Assembly (NCBI GenBank): GCA_016801845.1
Contig: CM028909.1
Location: 12,380,813-12,444,812, forward strand
Length of the DNA stretch: 64,000 nucleotides
Reading direction: 5' to 3'
Origin: Polydactylus sextarius
Lineage: Eukaryota; Chordata; Actinopteri; Polynemidae
The translations under genes and the position numbers were made by a program. Every line of letters begins with the position of its first letter. Positions within the stretch are counted from its first letter, which is position 1. Below, one piece after another: positions 53,001-64,000 of this stretch. Below the pieces are notes generated by a model. The model saw only the letters and a program-made list of their open reading frames with translations. It searched no databases and was not told the origin of the DNA.

Positions 53001-54159
53001 TATAATGTCAGCAGCAACTGATTCAGACATTTGCGTTCATATATACACCTCCTCTGGGTGATGTCAGGTTTACAGAGCCTTTGTGAAAACAGCTTTAGAC
53101 AACTGAGCCAAGCAAAGAAATGAAAACAGCAACGGGTAGAGCCAAATCAATTGCACATATGTAACAGAAAGCTTTCTTCCTATATACTCAGGATCATATC
53201 TTCCTTACTGGCAAAACAGAAACTGAAGTGAACCCGTGCACTTTGGTTCATACCTATTAAGTATCTGGTGCTTATGATGTGTAATGCTAAAGTTAATGTG
53301 TAAATCTGAAAATCCATCAAAATACATCACTCCACATTTTTCGTATATCCTTTTTAGCTTTCCTTTTACAATTGAGATACAAAAAGAATGTGCTGGTGTT
53401 TTGGCAGAAATCAAAGTGTCCACTAAATACTACTGACTGTAGTGTTATCAACTGTCATTGTGTTGAATAGGTTAAGAAGCTGTAGGAATTTAAACATTGG
53501 AAACAGTAAAACTGATTATTTGACAAATGAAATTGTTGTTCTCCAGTAAAAGACTGATGACTGAATTAAAGAGAAAACAAACAAGAGGTGTGTTTCATGA
53601 ACCTGAGTACTGGAGCTTATCTCTTTTCTGCCAAGTTGGATATAAATGTGGCCTCGCTCTCACAAAAACACTCTTTTTTGCTATAAAGATATAATAAAAT
53701 GATCAATGGAATGTGATAGCTATTCCAGAATTGTTTGCTTTTTTGTCTATTATTCTCAGGTTGATGAAGATTTGAGTCTACTAGTGAATTTCTACCTGAG
53801 ATGCATCAGGATGTGTTATAACAGGCCCTCATGACCCTGTGTGACTTCACGTCTGACAATGGACAATTCAGTTTTTAAAAAAGAATTAACACATTTCATA
53901 ACAACAGTTTCCATCTGTGTACTATAAAATGGTTAAATAAAACAGTCTGCCAAGCAGAACACGTCCCACAGTTAATATTTGCAGCTTTGTACTATAAAAT
54001 ACAATTTCTTACAGTTTACTCATCCTTATGAGAACAATTTAACACAAGGACCCCAAACTTTATATAACTTTATATTAATTTAGACACTGGTACTTTACCG
54101 TTACATGTCATCAGAAGTCATAGCTAAGATGACGAGTTACAACAAACATGCCAGTTACA
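50042..54159. other. Non-coding, putative first intron
   Basis: No exon was seen. A 23-base A-run lies at 52,461-52,483. The rest is AT-rich unique-looking sequence. Confidence 0.45.
52461..52483. repeat. Poly(A) run, 23 bp
   Basis: Uninterrupted A-run. No retroposed gene precedes it. Confidence 0.9.
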
Positions 54160-54365
54160 AGCGTTCAGGGGCCAATCCTATTTCTGCCCCTTAGTCCTAC
54201 CCCTCTCTTTTGTGCGTTCACGTAAGGGGAAGGGCTGTCTCGATTCTCTTTTGGATGAAGGGGAAGGGCTAAGGTGTAGGGCCACATAGCCCTCCAAATG
54301 AAGCTATTCCATGAGCACACTTCAAATGAAGGGGTATGAGAAATTTCCCATCATGCACCAGGACA
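54160..54365. repeat. Unclassified DNA-transposon-like repeat with G-rich blocks
   Basis: AGGGGCCAATCCTA, CTAACC-type pyrimidine blocks and two GGGGAAGGGCT blocks, then GTAGGGCCACATAGCCCTCC and TTTCCCATCATGCACCAGG. The order fits a repeat that I recall from many fish genomes. I cannot name its superfamily and found no target duplication. Confidence 0.45.
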
Positions 54366-54654
54366 AGGATGCAATTGTCAAGAAAAATAGCAATTTAATT
54401 AATAAACTAATCAGTACATTTAACTTATTAAGCTAACTTATCACTAACTGCAAATCAGTAAAGTCTGTTAACATTAGCTAGCAATCACTAGTCGTCACTT
54501 TGCTAACATTTTCCATTCATCTGATAACAAAACTCTTTTCTGATGATGACTACCACTGAAATGCAAGATTAATTTAAACGCATAGGTTGTCAGTTTTTAA
54601 TCCATCCAAGTCACAAACAAACAAAAAAGAGAAACGGGACTGGCCCTATATATG

Positions 54655-54775
54655 TAGGCCATGTCATAGACTGGGGACTTGTCCTGAGTCTACCCCTCAG
54701 TCAGCTGAGATTGGCTCCAGCCTTTCATGACCCTAAACAGGACAAGTGGTAAAGTGATAAAATAATGAATAGATG
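54655..54775 (+). repeat. Decayed LINE-like 3' repeat
   Basis: GACTGGGGACTTGTCCTGAG, TCAGCTGAGATTGGCTCCAG, CATGACCCTAAACAGGACAA and GTGGTAAAGTGATAAAATAA follow the same repeat as at 26,398. Here the 3' part is kept, including the degraded ATGGATGG-type tail. Confidence 0.6.
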
Positions 54776-56425
54776 TATTGATTGTTGAGGCCAGACATGT
54801 GGTGATTGGTTCATATCTAGAATTCAACCAATTGGATGACTGAAAAGTGCACTATCTACTTTGTATTAAATGAAGGTAGCTTTACAGAACGTTCCACAAG
54901 ATTCAGAGAAAGTGTGAACCAAATACTTTTTAATCATTCCATCTATGTTTGATGAAGCAGTATTTTTGCGTGAACATCAATTTGTGCAGAGGAATAACAC
55001 ACCATTCACTATGTTACTCCAAGCTATAACTTGCATATACTGTTATTCTTTCTCAGTCCTTGTATTTTGCTTCTGTGAAAGTACATATGGACTAATGCAA
55101 AGACCAACCATCAAAGATTTGATTGCTTGACCAACCATCAATCTGCTGTCTTTTGAAGATCAGCCAGATGGTTAATTTTCCTCCCAAATGCATTGTCCTT
55201 GGTAAATTAACATAATGTCCTATGAGGGTTAGGGTTAGCAATCATGAATCAAGCCGTAAGCATAACAGAATGTCTGTGTCTCTAGAACATAAACATAAAT
55301 TTTGGTCCATCACTTGAACATAACATATTTCTGGTTGCAGACTATCTGTCAAAACAACCTGGAACCTAGCTCTGTGAGCTATAGTATTTGACACTTTTGA
55401 AGGTTCGTGGGTGACAGTATTTTCAGTGTTGCAAATGCTAGCTTTTATGTTTATTCAAAATTCATGTAGGCTTAACAAGGCTACAGAGTAGAGGTCACTC
55501 AATGCTGTGTGGCTGTTTACCAGTGCATTTATTCTCCTCTTTAATCAATTGATTTAAGAGTAAGAACCATTCTAGTATTCATAGATTTGACTTATGCTTG
55601 TAAAAGCAAATCACAGTAGTAATTTGTATGTTCCTCCAATTTCTCACAGGTATAATAGGATTGCAAAGTGTCACAGGAACCAAGGGGTACTAACTTGACT
55701 CAGCCTATAGCTGATGGCTGCAATCAAATTTCTCTATATCAAGGTACAATAATAATGCAATCCACTTTAAGAACAACACACACTGCAGCCTCAAAAAAAC
55801 AATCTGAGCACAAACTAAACATTATAAGTAAGATGGGTCTAATCTAAAGAAGTAGACTGCATTAGCTTTAACAAGGTGTATCTAATAAACTATCAAGTTA
55901 GGGTAATTTAATGTTTCAATCTGCTTTGACATATGACTCTAACATAACAGTTGTGTTTTTGGGTTCCTTAAATCCCAACTCATTAGATCACCCCTGGGTC
56001 AAATTTATATATAACAGAATAAACATTTTTGTCAGCACAGTTTGTACTCAACCAAAACTCTACTCACGATTCCCTCCCCACCCCCATTGCAACTCTCAAA
56101 ACAAATATACCCTCATATTGAGTTTGTTACGTAATTAAGACTTTACGTAGGCTCAACATATGGGAATCCAAGAAAGACTGAAAAACATACACTGACTGTT
56201 TTTAGGTCTTGTAATGCTTTGTTGTGACAAATTCACATTATCTGGCTTCTTTAGTCTCCTCTCACTGAAGTGACATAAACAGCCAGTTTAAAAATAAAAC
56301 TGTGATTCCAACTGTAAGCCCTGGCAGAGCAGCTGCCTTTCCATGACTCTGTATGAGTGTTAAATATGTGTCTGTACTATGCTGTATGTGTGCCTGTACA
56401 TGTATATGTGTAAAGGGCTGTTTGT
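54776..56425. other. Non-coding, nothing recognised
   Basis: AT-rich sequence. A two-unit GGGTTAGGGTTAG-like motif near 55,229 is too short to be telomeric. Confidence 0.45.
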
Positions 56426-56433
56426 GTGCAGAG

Positions 56434-56802
56434 TAGGGATGTCACAATTACTCAATATCACAATTAATCGCAATATTAAGAGCTACGGATTCCTGAATAC
56501 CATCGGAAAATATTATGCTGGCCTGGAACTATAGTTAAGTGCAACTTAAACAGAATGAAAACAAAGTACACCACAGCTGCGTGTTACCAGCCGTTTCTCA
56601 AATGCGAGGAAGCATGCTTAAGAAGAGTTATTTCCACCGAACAAACACATGAAATCAGCCGTATGGAATTATTTTAACGATTGGTCCTATAGTGTTGTGA
56701 AACCAATTATACACATAACAACAAACACATAATAATTGTGATATCGCGATAAATTCTCTGACAATGATTGTACCAAGGAAATCTATAATCGTGACATCCC
56801 AA
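56434..56802 (+). mobile_element. hAT-type transposon, 369 bp, with BED-finger scrap
   Basis: The left end is TAGGGATGTCACAATT and the right end AATCGTGACATCCCAA, inverted copies of each other. Flanks GTGCAGAG (56,426-56,433) and GTTCAGAT (56,803-56,810) match at 6 of 8 positions, as expected for an 8-bp hAT duplication. Inside, 56,649-56,684 reads MKSAVWNYFNDW, the start of a BED zinc finger found at the N terminus of hAT transposases. The remainder of the gene is deleted. Confidence 0.75.
56649..56684 (+). pseudogene. BED zinc-finger N-terminal scrap of hAT transposase
   Basis: SAVWNYF matches the S-x-V-W-x-x-F start of BED fingers. No zinc-binding Cys or His follows. Confidence 0.6.
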
Positions 56803-56810
56803 GTTCAGAT

Positions 56811-58448
56811 TAATGTGACCAATGTAATGTTGTCCTGCTATCCAGTGCTCTTATTAATTTTAGTCAGTACTTCTGTAAACAAACCATTTATGCTTCAAAT
56901 ATCCACGCGTGCCTCATACCTAGATTATCCTAGATATCATACCTAGATTAATCTACAAGGTACTTGACCCTGACTTCAACATTTTAACTGGACATAAGAA
57001 ACTGTTCAAACCCATATTGCATATACAGTGTACAGTGAATTGTGTAATATATAGAATGTGAAGCTGAGCAATTGTTTAATGATGTTACACAGAGATTGGG
57101 TGATTTGCCTCTAAGGTGAATGGAGCCTTTGACTGTGACAGAGACATCTGCCTTTTACAGTACCCTGAAGAGAAACACGCTTTCACATTTGTACAGTGTG
57201 TGTGTGTGCGTGCATACGTGTGCGCGCATATAAATACCCGTCTGTGATTATCCACGAGCACGGTCATTCCCCCAGGGCAGACATATCCTGAATGACAAGC
57301 AACCAAATGTCAGCTATCCTTATCCTCATGTACTGTGTGCATTATATATGAGGCTGTCACTCCAGCTTACACTGTAAGAGCAATATGAACAAACACACAG
57401 GCACCACACAAACTAATGAATGCAGAAAAATATACAAATAAACAGCAAAATAATCCATTCATGATGGTAAATTCAACAAATTAATAAGTTTTGTTGACTG
57501 TCTTCAAATGTATATGACCCTTCCCTCACGAATAATGGTGACTTTCCCTCAGCTCATAACATAACATGCCATGTTAAGGCATAACAACCTACCATGGAAT
57601 AATATCATTATTGTAAACGTCTGCACATGTGACTCTGTATTAACTGGAAATTGTACCTATGCTCTTCACAACAGATTATGTATGGCTTGAATATATATAC
57701 CAAACTAACAATGTCAATTATCAAACCATACACAGAAATTCAACCATACTATGAGTAAGTCTTTAAGCACATATGACAAATGGATTAAAATGCTGGAATT
57801 TTAACAATGATAACCAATTATCACATTTATATCAATAACAGTCTGAGTTTGTAGGTTTCTTGTATGTGTGTACATTTTCTTGTACTTGTGTTGTTGTATT
57901 CTCCTTTGTATTCTCCTTTGTGTGCTCTTCTTCCTGAGCTGTGTGTGAAGCAGCTTGTATCTATGGGAGTGCTTAATCCTTAAGCACTACACTGATAATG
58001 TATGTCAACATACATACATACATATATTGACTAGCTATAGAATGAATAGAAGTTTCTTTGGAATAGATTTATGCATTGCTCTGAGTGAGACGTTTGGATG
58101 AGGGTTGCAAATAACAATTATTGAAGCTGAACCAGAAAATGTTTGCCTTGTTTCAGTATGTTGGATTGAGATGCACCTGAAAAAAATCCACCAGTTATCA
58201 AATTGTTATCGTTATTGTACCCATAATTATGGTTGGGGGATCTGATGGTTTTTGTATAATGATTGATATTGAAAGCATTCACAATCTACTTTTCAACCAC
58301 ATTATAAAGATTGTGGCATATTATGACATTCAAGCTCTGTCTGTTCTAATAACATGGATAAATACACATGTCCAACAGAATGATTGGCTACTGATTGGCC
58401 ACATTATATAATGTGTCTCTGTCATATGGTTTTGTTCATGTAAGCAGC
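56811..58448. other. Non-coding, nothing recognised
   Basis: A short GT-rich/GCGC run lies at about 57,196-57,229 and CATACATA repeats at about 58,009-58,026. No exon was seen. Confidence 0.45.
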
Positions 58449-58825
58449 ATGGCAGATGAGAAGCTGGTGGCATGAAAGGATCTGACATCAGTAATGTGGC
58501 AGTGGATTGACTGTGCACAGACTGACATTAAATTTAATTCTGACAAGCAATGGTCAACACTTCATACAGCAAATCTATTAAACCATTTCAAAAGGAAGCA
58601 TTTGAAGGTTGATGCTTAGATTGTTTCATTCAACCCCACTCATCTCATTCACATGGTTGAACACTGACCCACTCATTAGAGCAATGAGAAGAAAAAAAAT
58701 CAGCAAACAATGGAAAGAGGTGACTGAGGTGGTCACGTTCTATTTAGTTGTGGTGCTGTTCAAAGCAACATGGGATTTACAACACTGATGCACCCTTTAG
58801 ATTTATATGATCTGTCAGCATCTTT
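58449..58825 (+). pseudogene. Decayed hAT/ZBED-type transposase
   Basis: From ATG at 58,449 the frame reads MADEKLVA and a stop, then LTSVMWQWIDCAQTDIKFN and TANLLNHFKRKHLKV. This is a BED finger with its His pair but without the Cys pair. At about 58,694-58,760 it reads KISKQWKEVTEVVTFYL, and after a shift GFTTLMHPLDLYDL to about 58,825. Both phrases match the hAT core of ZBED-like transposases (KRWKEIT..VTFYLAKDM..GF..L...LDPRY). Large parts between and after are deleted, and there are stops and shifts. No inverted ends were located. Confidence 0.65.
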
Positions 58826-61800
58826 AATGCAATAATGTGTTTTTAATTGGTGCAAGCCTGGATATACAAAACAGAAATATTATCACACACAGTTATGTAT
58901 TACAGGAAAATTAACATGTACGTAACTACAGACACTGACATATTTCCTACATTTCCCATGTGTGATGGCGTGATCATTAAATGGGAATGCACTGGTACAT
59001 ATGGAGAAGGGATGGAAAAGAAAAAAAAAAGTATATATTTTAAATGAGAGGATCTACTGAAGGGAAAAAAGAGGGGGCACATAATGTGTGTAAGGTCATA
59101 TACACATATAATAGTCTGATTTTAGATGGCAGGATAATTAATTGCCGCAAAACTCAGCAGTAGATTAGTGGGACCACGGAGCCAAGGTGGCCCTGAGGTC
59201 CTCCCTTAGTTCTTTCCCTCTATACTCCTATGTCTTAACTCTGGGACACATACTGACACTTCTACTATCAGACACTTGCAGAGGAAGCCTGATGGGTTTT
59301 TGTCATCTTTAAATATTTTCCACTTTCTACCATTTTCTACCTTATTTTTCCCCACTGCACAGTACCAGGCCAGTACCAGAACTGGTCTTTAAAGCTGCAT
59401 TATATGTAATATCAATAATGATCTTTTTTCTATTCTATTCTATGACTGAGTGTACTGTGGAAGGTATACATGGATAATTTTCTTTCTGCATCTTGCAGGT
59501 AAATGTTTTAATTCTTTACAGTCAGTAACGTTACTGTTCTGGTTCATTACTACTGCCACTACTTCTTAGCACAAACCAGCAAGCCTAGTGATTATCTGAT
59601 GAACATAACTGACAGAGTTAAGAGCACTGCAAATATTGAATTTATATCAATTGGGTCACTGGTAACATGACTGCAAATAAAATATAATTGTTTGCTAAAA
59701 TGCTGCTTGTGTTGTGCCAAGTCTTTACAGCTTAGGCCACTGCCTCCAATTGAGAAAAACTGCTATAAATGGTCTTTTTGGTATAATTTTTATGGGTGAA
59801 TTTTTGTTATACAGATGTTTTGTTTGTTTACCTACTTTTTACTCTTATTTTCCTAGTTTGATCTCTGTGATTACTGTGATGATTGCGTAACTGCTTTCAC
59901 ATCAGCTTTACTCCACATGCTTTTCCATCATCAAGTTACAGTAAATTTAATTCAAATACATTTTCAGGGATGAAAGACGACAAATTTGCTTGCATGTTGC
60001 GGCCATGGCAACAAAGTCACATATTCACCATTGGTTCTATTTTACGGTCCTTCACCGATATATTCAGATATCACTGAGGAATCCCTAAAATCAAATATAT
60101 GAAATCAAGAATACTTCCACACATTCATACACATTTAAATAAACACTGCAAACTGCAGACTCCCACATGGATACCATGTATTATGTACACAATTCCACTG
60201 ATTCCTCTGATCTCATTGACTTTAATTAAGCATCTCTGTGGATATTAGGTTTGAAGTTAGAAGAGTAGTTTGAAGCTTGTTGCTCTCTTGCTGTATCCTT
60301 TCTTCATCTCTGACATGACTTTTTAAAAATATAAACTCCAAGGTGAAAGGCAAGAAAAGCGGTATGAATGTTAGAAAAGACGAAGGTAAGGAAAAATGTA
60401 AAGATAAAGAATGAAGCAAAGGGAAGGAGGTGTCATAATGGTTATACACAGACTGGGAGACTCAAATAGAACTGAAAAAAAGAGGTTAACAGACGAACAG
60501 CCTGGCATACTGTAGAAGTAAGACGTGCTACTGGTATGAAGTAGTAAAGTCATACATAATCAATCAAATTTTATGATGAATTCCTAACAGGTCAGATATG
60601 TGGGCAGTAAAAAAATGCAATGCATATCATTAGTGTAAGGGCTTACCAAACCTATGAAACCAGAAGGTTACCGTAACAAACACTAAGACTTGCATGGGCA
60701 TGTGACTTCTTCATTCATAGATCAGTTTTCTTCACAACAGAAAAAGGATGCAAATATGTTGTAAAGCTATGTTAAATTTAACAGGTAGACAGAGAGAGAG
60801 AAAGAGAATAGCTGTTTATGCAGTGTCTTTACTTTGACTCTAGTTGTGATTAGTTTGGAAGATCTCAAATAAAGTAGCGTTATAGTACAATCAGTGTTGC
60901 TGCACTGCTCTGAATTAGCTGTTTGTTTATGAAAGTCAAAAATATCAGATAGCATGGGCCTCTCTCTTTTCCACACTTAAACATACAAATCCACGTGGAA
61001 TTAACTGTAAGGAAACAGTCTGGTTTAAATTGGTAGAATCAGTCTTGGTAGAATCAGTCACATGAAAAAAATGCATAAATGCTAATTAATCAACAGTACA
61101 AAGTTGTTTCTTAATTTATACGTTAATTATGTGTAGAACACATTAGGTGTTGATTTGAATAGAGTAAAATTGGGTTTCTGATTTGATTGGATATCAATTG
61201 AGCCAATATACCTTTGAGAAGGAGAAAAACTGTTTCATAAAATGAGGGGAGTGGGTGGGCTCATTAATGAGTCATGCCTCATGTAAACTAGTTCAACAGT
61301 TATCATGTGAAATAAATGGTGAAATAAATGACAGGCACTGTGCAAAGTGCAAGTGCCTGTTCTATGTTTTAGCTTCATTACGGCTGCCAAAGCCAATCTG
61401 TTGCTATTCTAGTTTACACGTGTGTGTACATTCTGTCCATCAGCCGCGCATTTCACACCTGCTTGTTCCCCTGCTCTACTATTTTCATGCATTAGGTCTA
61501 TTTTTGCTGGACCAGCTCATGTATCTGAAACATCTCCTTCACTTTTGAATGTACACGCACAGAGCACTTCGTTAGGAAACATGTAACATTGATTATTTGT
61601 GTCATTATCCCAGTTATCAATTAATAATGTGGCAGTACCTCAGTGTGTTTCTGTATCTGTTAACAGTAAAACAGTATTTTAATTCAGCTCAATCCACAAC
61701 GTAGTTGTTCATAGTTCATAGCTGTTTTTATATTTCTACTGATCAGTGTGAGAATTAGAATAAAATATGATCATGGCTCATCAATGGTCTACTGTGCTGA

Positions 61801-64000
61801 CCAGCAGCCACAACCAAGGTGGTAAGAGCTGCAGAAAAACAGCAGTCATTGACATCTGCTGACCTACTGCAATGATAACTGACAAAATATAAGAAAAAAA
61901 GAAGAAAACAATGCTAATAATTGAAGGAGTAATGAGAAAGGACATAGACGTTAAATACCAGTTGCTACTGGAACTACACTGTACAGGGAGGACTGAGAGG
62001 ACTCCAGTGACCTCTGACCCCAATTTTGTAATCCATCCATACTTTTGATACTACATACTTTTCATCCGCTCTAATGCACAACAGTGCTGATTAAATTTTT
62101 TGATTTTAAATTTTTTTTTTGTTTTTGTGTTTTTTAATGATGTGAATTTAATGCATTTGAATGCTTTCGAAAAAAAGATTTTCAAAGTGCTTGGATGAAG
62201 TTTTTTAATGATGGTATCAAGAAAAATCCCATTGTATACTCGTTTTATGTGAGTGCACTTTGTTACTCTTGCTCAACTGGAAGTAATAACATTATTCAAC
62301 ACAGCATGCAAATGAATTCGAACAACAACTCAACAAATCATCTTACTGTTATTTTTACCCAACACTCATGCTACTAGAGGAACTAATCTCTCTTCATTTT
62401 CTTCATTCTTTTCATTATACTGCATGCCCTGAGCTTGAAGACATGCTGTTTTATTAAGTTTAATTGGTCAAATTATGAACCCAACATATTAAACTTGGAG
62501 CTAAACGCGAGACAACAACCAAAGCTTGACCTGAAAGCCTTTACCTTGTTGTATAGTGGAACAGAACTTTGTACTTACAGCATCTTGTCTATTTTACAGA
62601 ACTATTTCTTCTAATCTCTTTTATTCACCCTCATCAATCACCTCAGTTCTTGGTGTCAGTTTCTCAGTTCCATTTTCATCCAGAAGCAGAATAGAAAAAG
62701 ACAGTCTGACTCTCATTAGAATTAAATGAAGCCTGACTTTCAGAATAACCAATGTACTTTGTGCTTTAAAACAAGACCAACTAGACCAACTAGACCTTCA
62801 GTGACTAGAAATTAGTAGTGAGATATCTTTTAAACAGCTGGTTTGAGCTGTTTGACCTTCACTCTTGTTAGATACAGAAGGCAAGCTTTATGAGTGACTG
62901 AGCCCTGGCATTTTGCCAGGAGGCTTTTAACATGCACATGTTTTTCTGTTCACAATCCATTGCGAAGCCAAACCAACAAGGCACTGAAAATAAATTCAGT
63001 GTAGGCCCTTGTGCAGATGAAAATAATAATCAAGAGTGCAATGTAATCCTTTGTCTTTCACCACACTCACTCTAAACATCTGATTAATCAACACTAGTTT
63101 TTGATTCTTCATGATAAAAGAGCACAGTTTGTGACGGAATAATATCATATATGAAACCTCATAATAATCTCTAATGTGACATCAAGTGTGAATCACTTTC
63201 CTCTGACATCCTGTCCATTTAAAAAATCTGCATTGTGCACATGATGCCTCATTAAGGATGAGACAAGGTGTGGATGGAAGGATGAAACTTGAAACAAGAC
63301 TTCTGTTGTCCAAGGCAAAGGTGATTTATATTCATCACCTTAACACTCACTTTTTAATGCATTATTTCAAAATAAACCACCATTAACTTAATGGTAAGTA
63401 ATTTGGGGGAAAAATTAAAACATAGTCAACCATCTGTACTAAAACAAAATGTCCATATGATCTTTACCTACACATCAAAAGTGATTAGCTTGACTTCAGC
63501 GTCCTATGAGCACCATCATTAAGTCAAAATTTTATTTCATTTAACTCATATTCTAATTAATCAATCGAATTAATTTTAGTGTTAATAAGCAACTGTTAGT
63601 GTGGCTACTTATCAAGTTGAACATGATATTACCAAGAAAAAAAAATACAGCAAGATGCTTTTATAGAAAGTTCAGAGTTCATGTTTTTACATCAGTTTAC
63701 ACAACACAGTTAAAAAGACTCATTGCAATTTTGAAATTAGCTATAGATCAAAAAGTCAAAAGTTCTGCTCTGAGTCATGTGCTGTTCAGAAATTTAAACA
63801 CTCAACCATCATAAATATAATTTAGTTTTTTTTTTTCTTTTGAAATGATTCAATTTATGCAGAAGAATGAGAATTAGAGCTCATTAGTGCACCAAAAACA
63901 AATGGTATATCTTAAATGAATGTTAAAAAAGGCACATTCATTCACTTCAATTACTCTTTATTTCCCGCTTTCAGTGCTTTCAGAAACGTGACCAGCATCA
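58826..64000. other. Non-coding, nothing recognised
   Basis: No exons, RNA genes or named repeats were recognised. Part of 61,240-61,540 and the ATGCAAAT octamer near 62,307 could be regulatory, but nothing shows this directly. Confidence 0.4.

Overview
This window is AT-rich vertebrate nuclear DNA, most likely from a teleost fish. It has one spliced gene with introns of 90 to 96 bp, abundant CA/GT microsatellites, and decayed copies of transposon types common in fish (hAT, Tc1-like, Ty1/copia, LINE 3' tails, a tRNA-like SINE). Bacterial-style operons, CRISPR arrays, rRNA and functional tRNA genes were not seen.

Region 1 (1-7,410): the 3' part of SLC9A8 (Na+/H+ exchanger 8, NHE8) on the + strand. 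Nine coding exons join in frame into the C-terminal 394 residues and a stop at 6165-6167. A 3' UTR of about 1.2 kb follows, with two poly(A) hexamers near 7,330 and 7,385. The 5' exons lie before the window.

Region 2 (7,411-32,788): a gene desert. It holds a 707-bp non-autonomous hAT element with inverted termini and an imperfect 8-bp target duplication (10,496-11,202), a Tc1-like transposase remnant (12,070-12,290), a SINE-like stretch (23,349-23,425), a LINE-like tail (26,398-26,615), microsatellites, a 36-bp perfect palindrome, a 20-bp-arm hairpin, and stretches that look like conserved non-coding DNA.

Region 3 (32,789-35,636): a broken Ty1/copia LTR retrotransposon on the - strand. It keeps a 173-bp 3' LTR, a 30-bp remnant of the 5' LTR, a copia-type initiator-tRNA primer site, and gag, protease, integrase, reverse transcriptase and RNase H pieces interrupted by frameshifts and deletions.

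Region 4 (36,019-38,470, - strand): a candidate undescribed small gene. An ATG exon encodes a 32-residue hydrophobic segment. It is followed by a 45-bp exon and a terminal exon with good splice signals and a poly(A) hexamer. The simplest product is a 41-residue membrane micropeptide. This is the most novel item, but it rests on sequence signals alone.

Region 5 (38,471-64,000): mostly non-coding. It contains an internally deleted Tc1-like element (47,739-48,081), a LINE 3' tail (48,137-48,205), and a candidate first exon of an unidentified + strand gene ending at a strong donor (about 49,660-50,041). Further on are a repeat with two G-rich blocks (54,160-54,365), another LINE-like tail, a 369-bp hAT element carrying a BED-finger scrap (56,434-56,802), and a decayed hAT/ZBED transposase (58,449-58,825). 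No second exon was found for the candidate gene, so any such gene would have a very long first intron running past the window.
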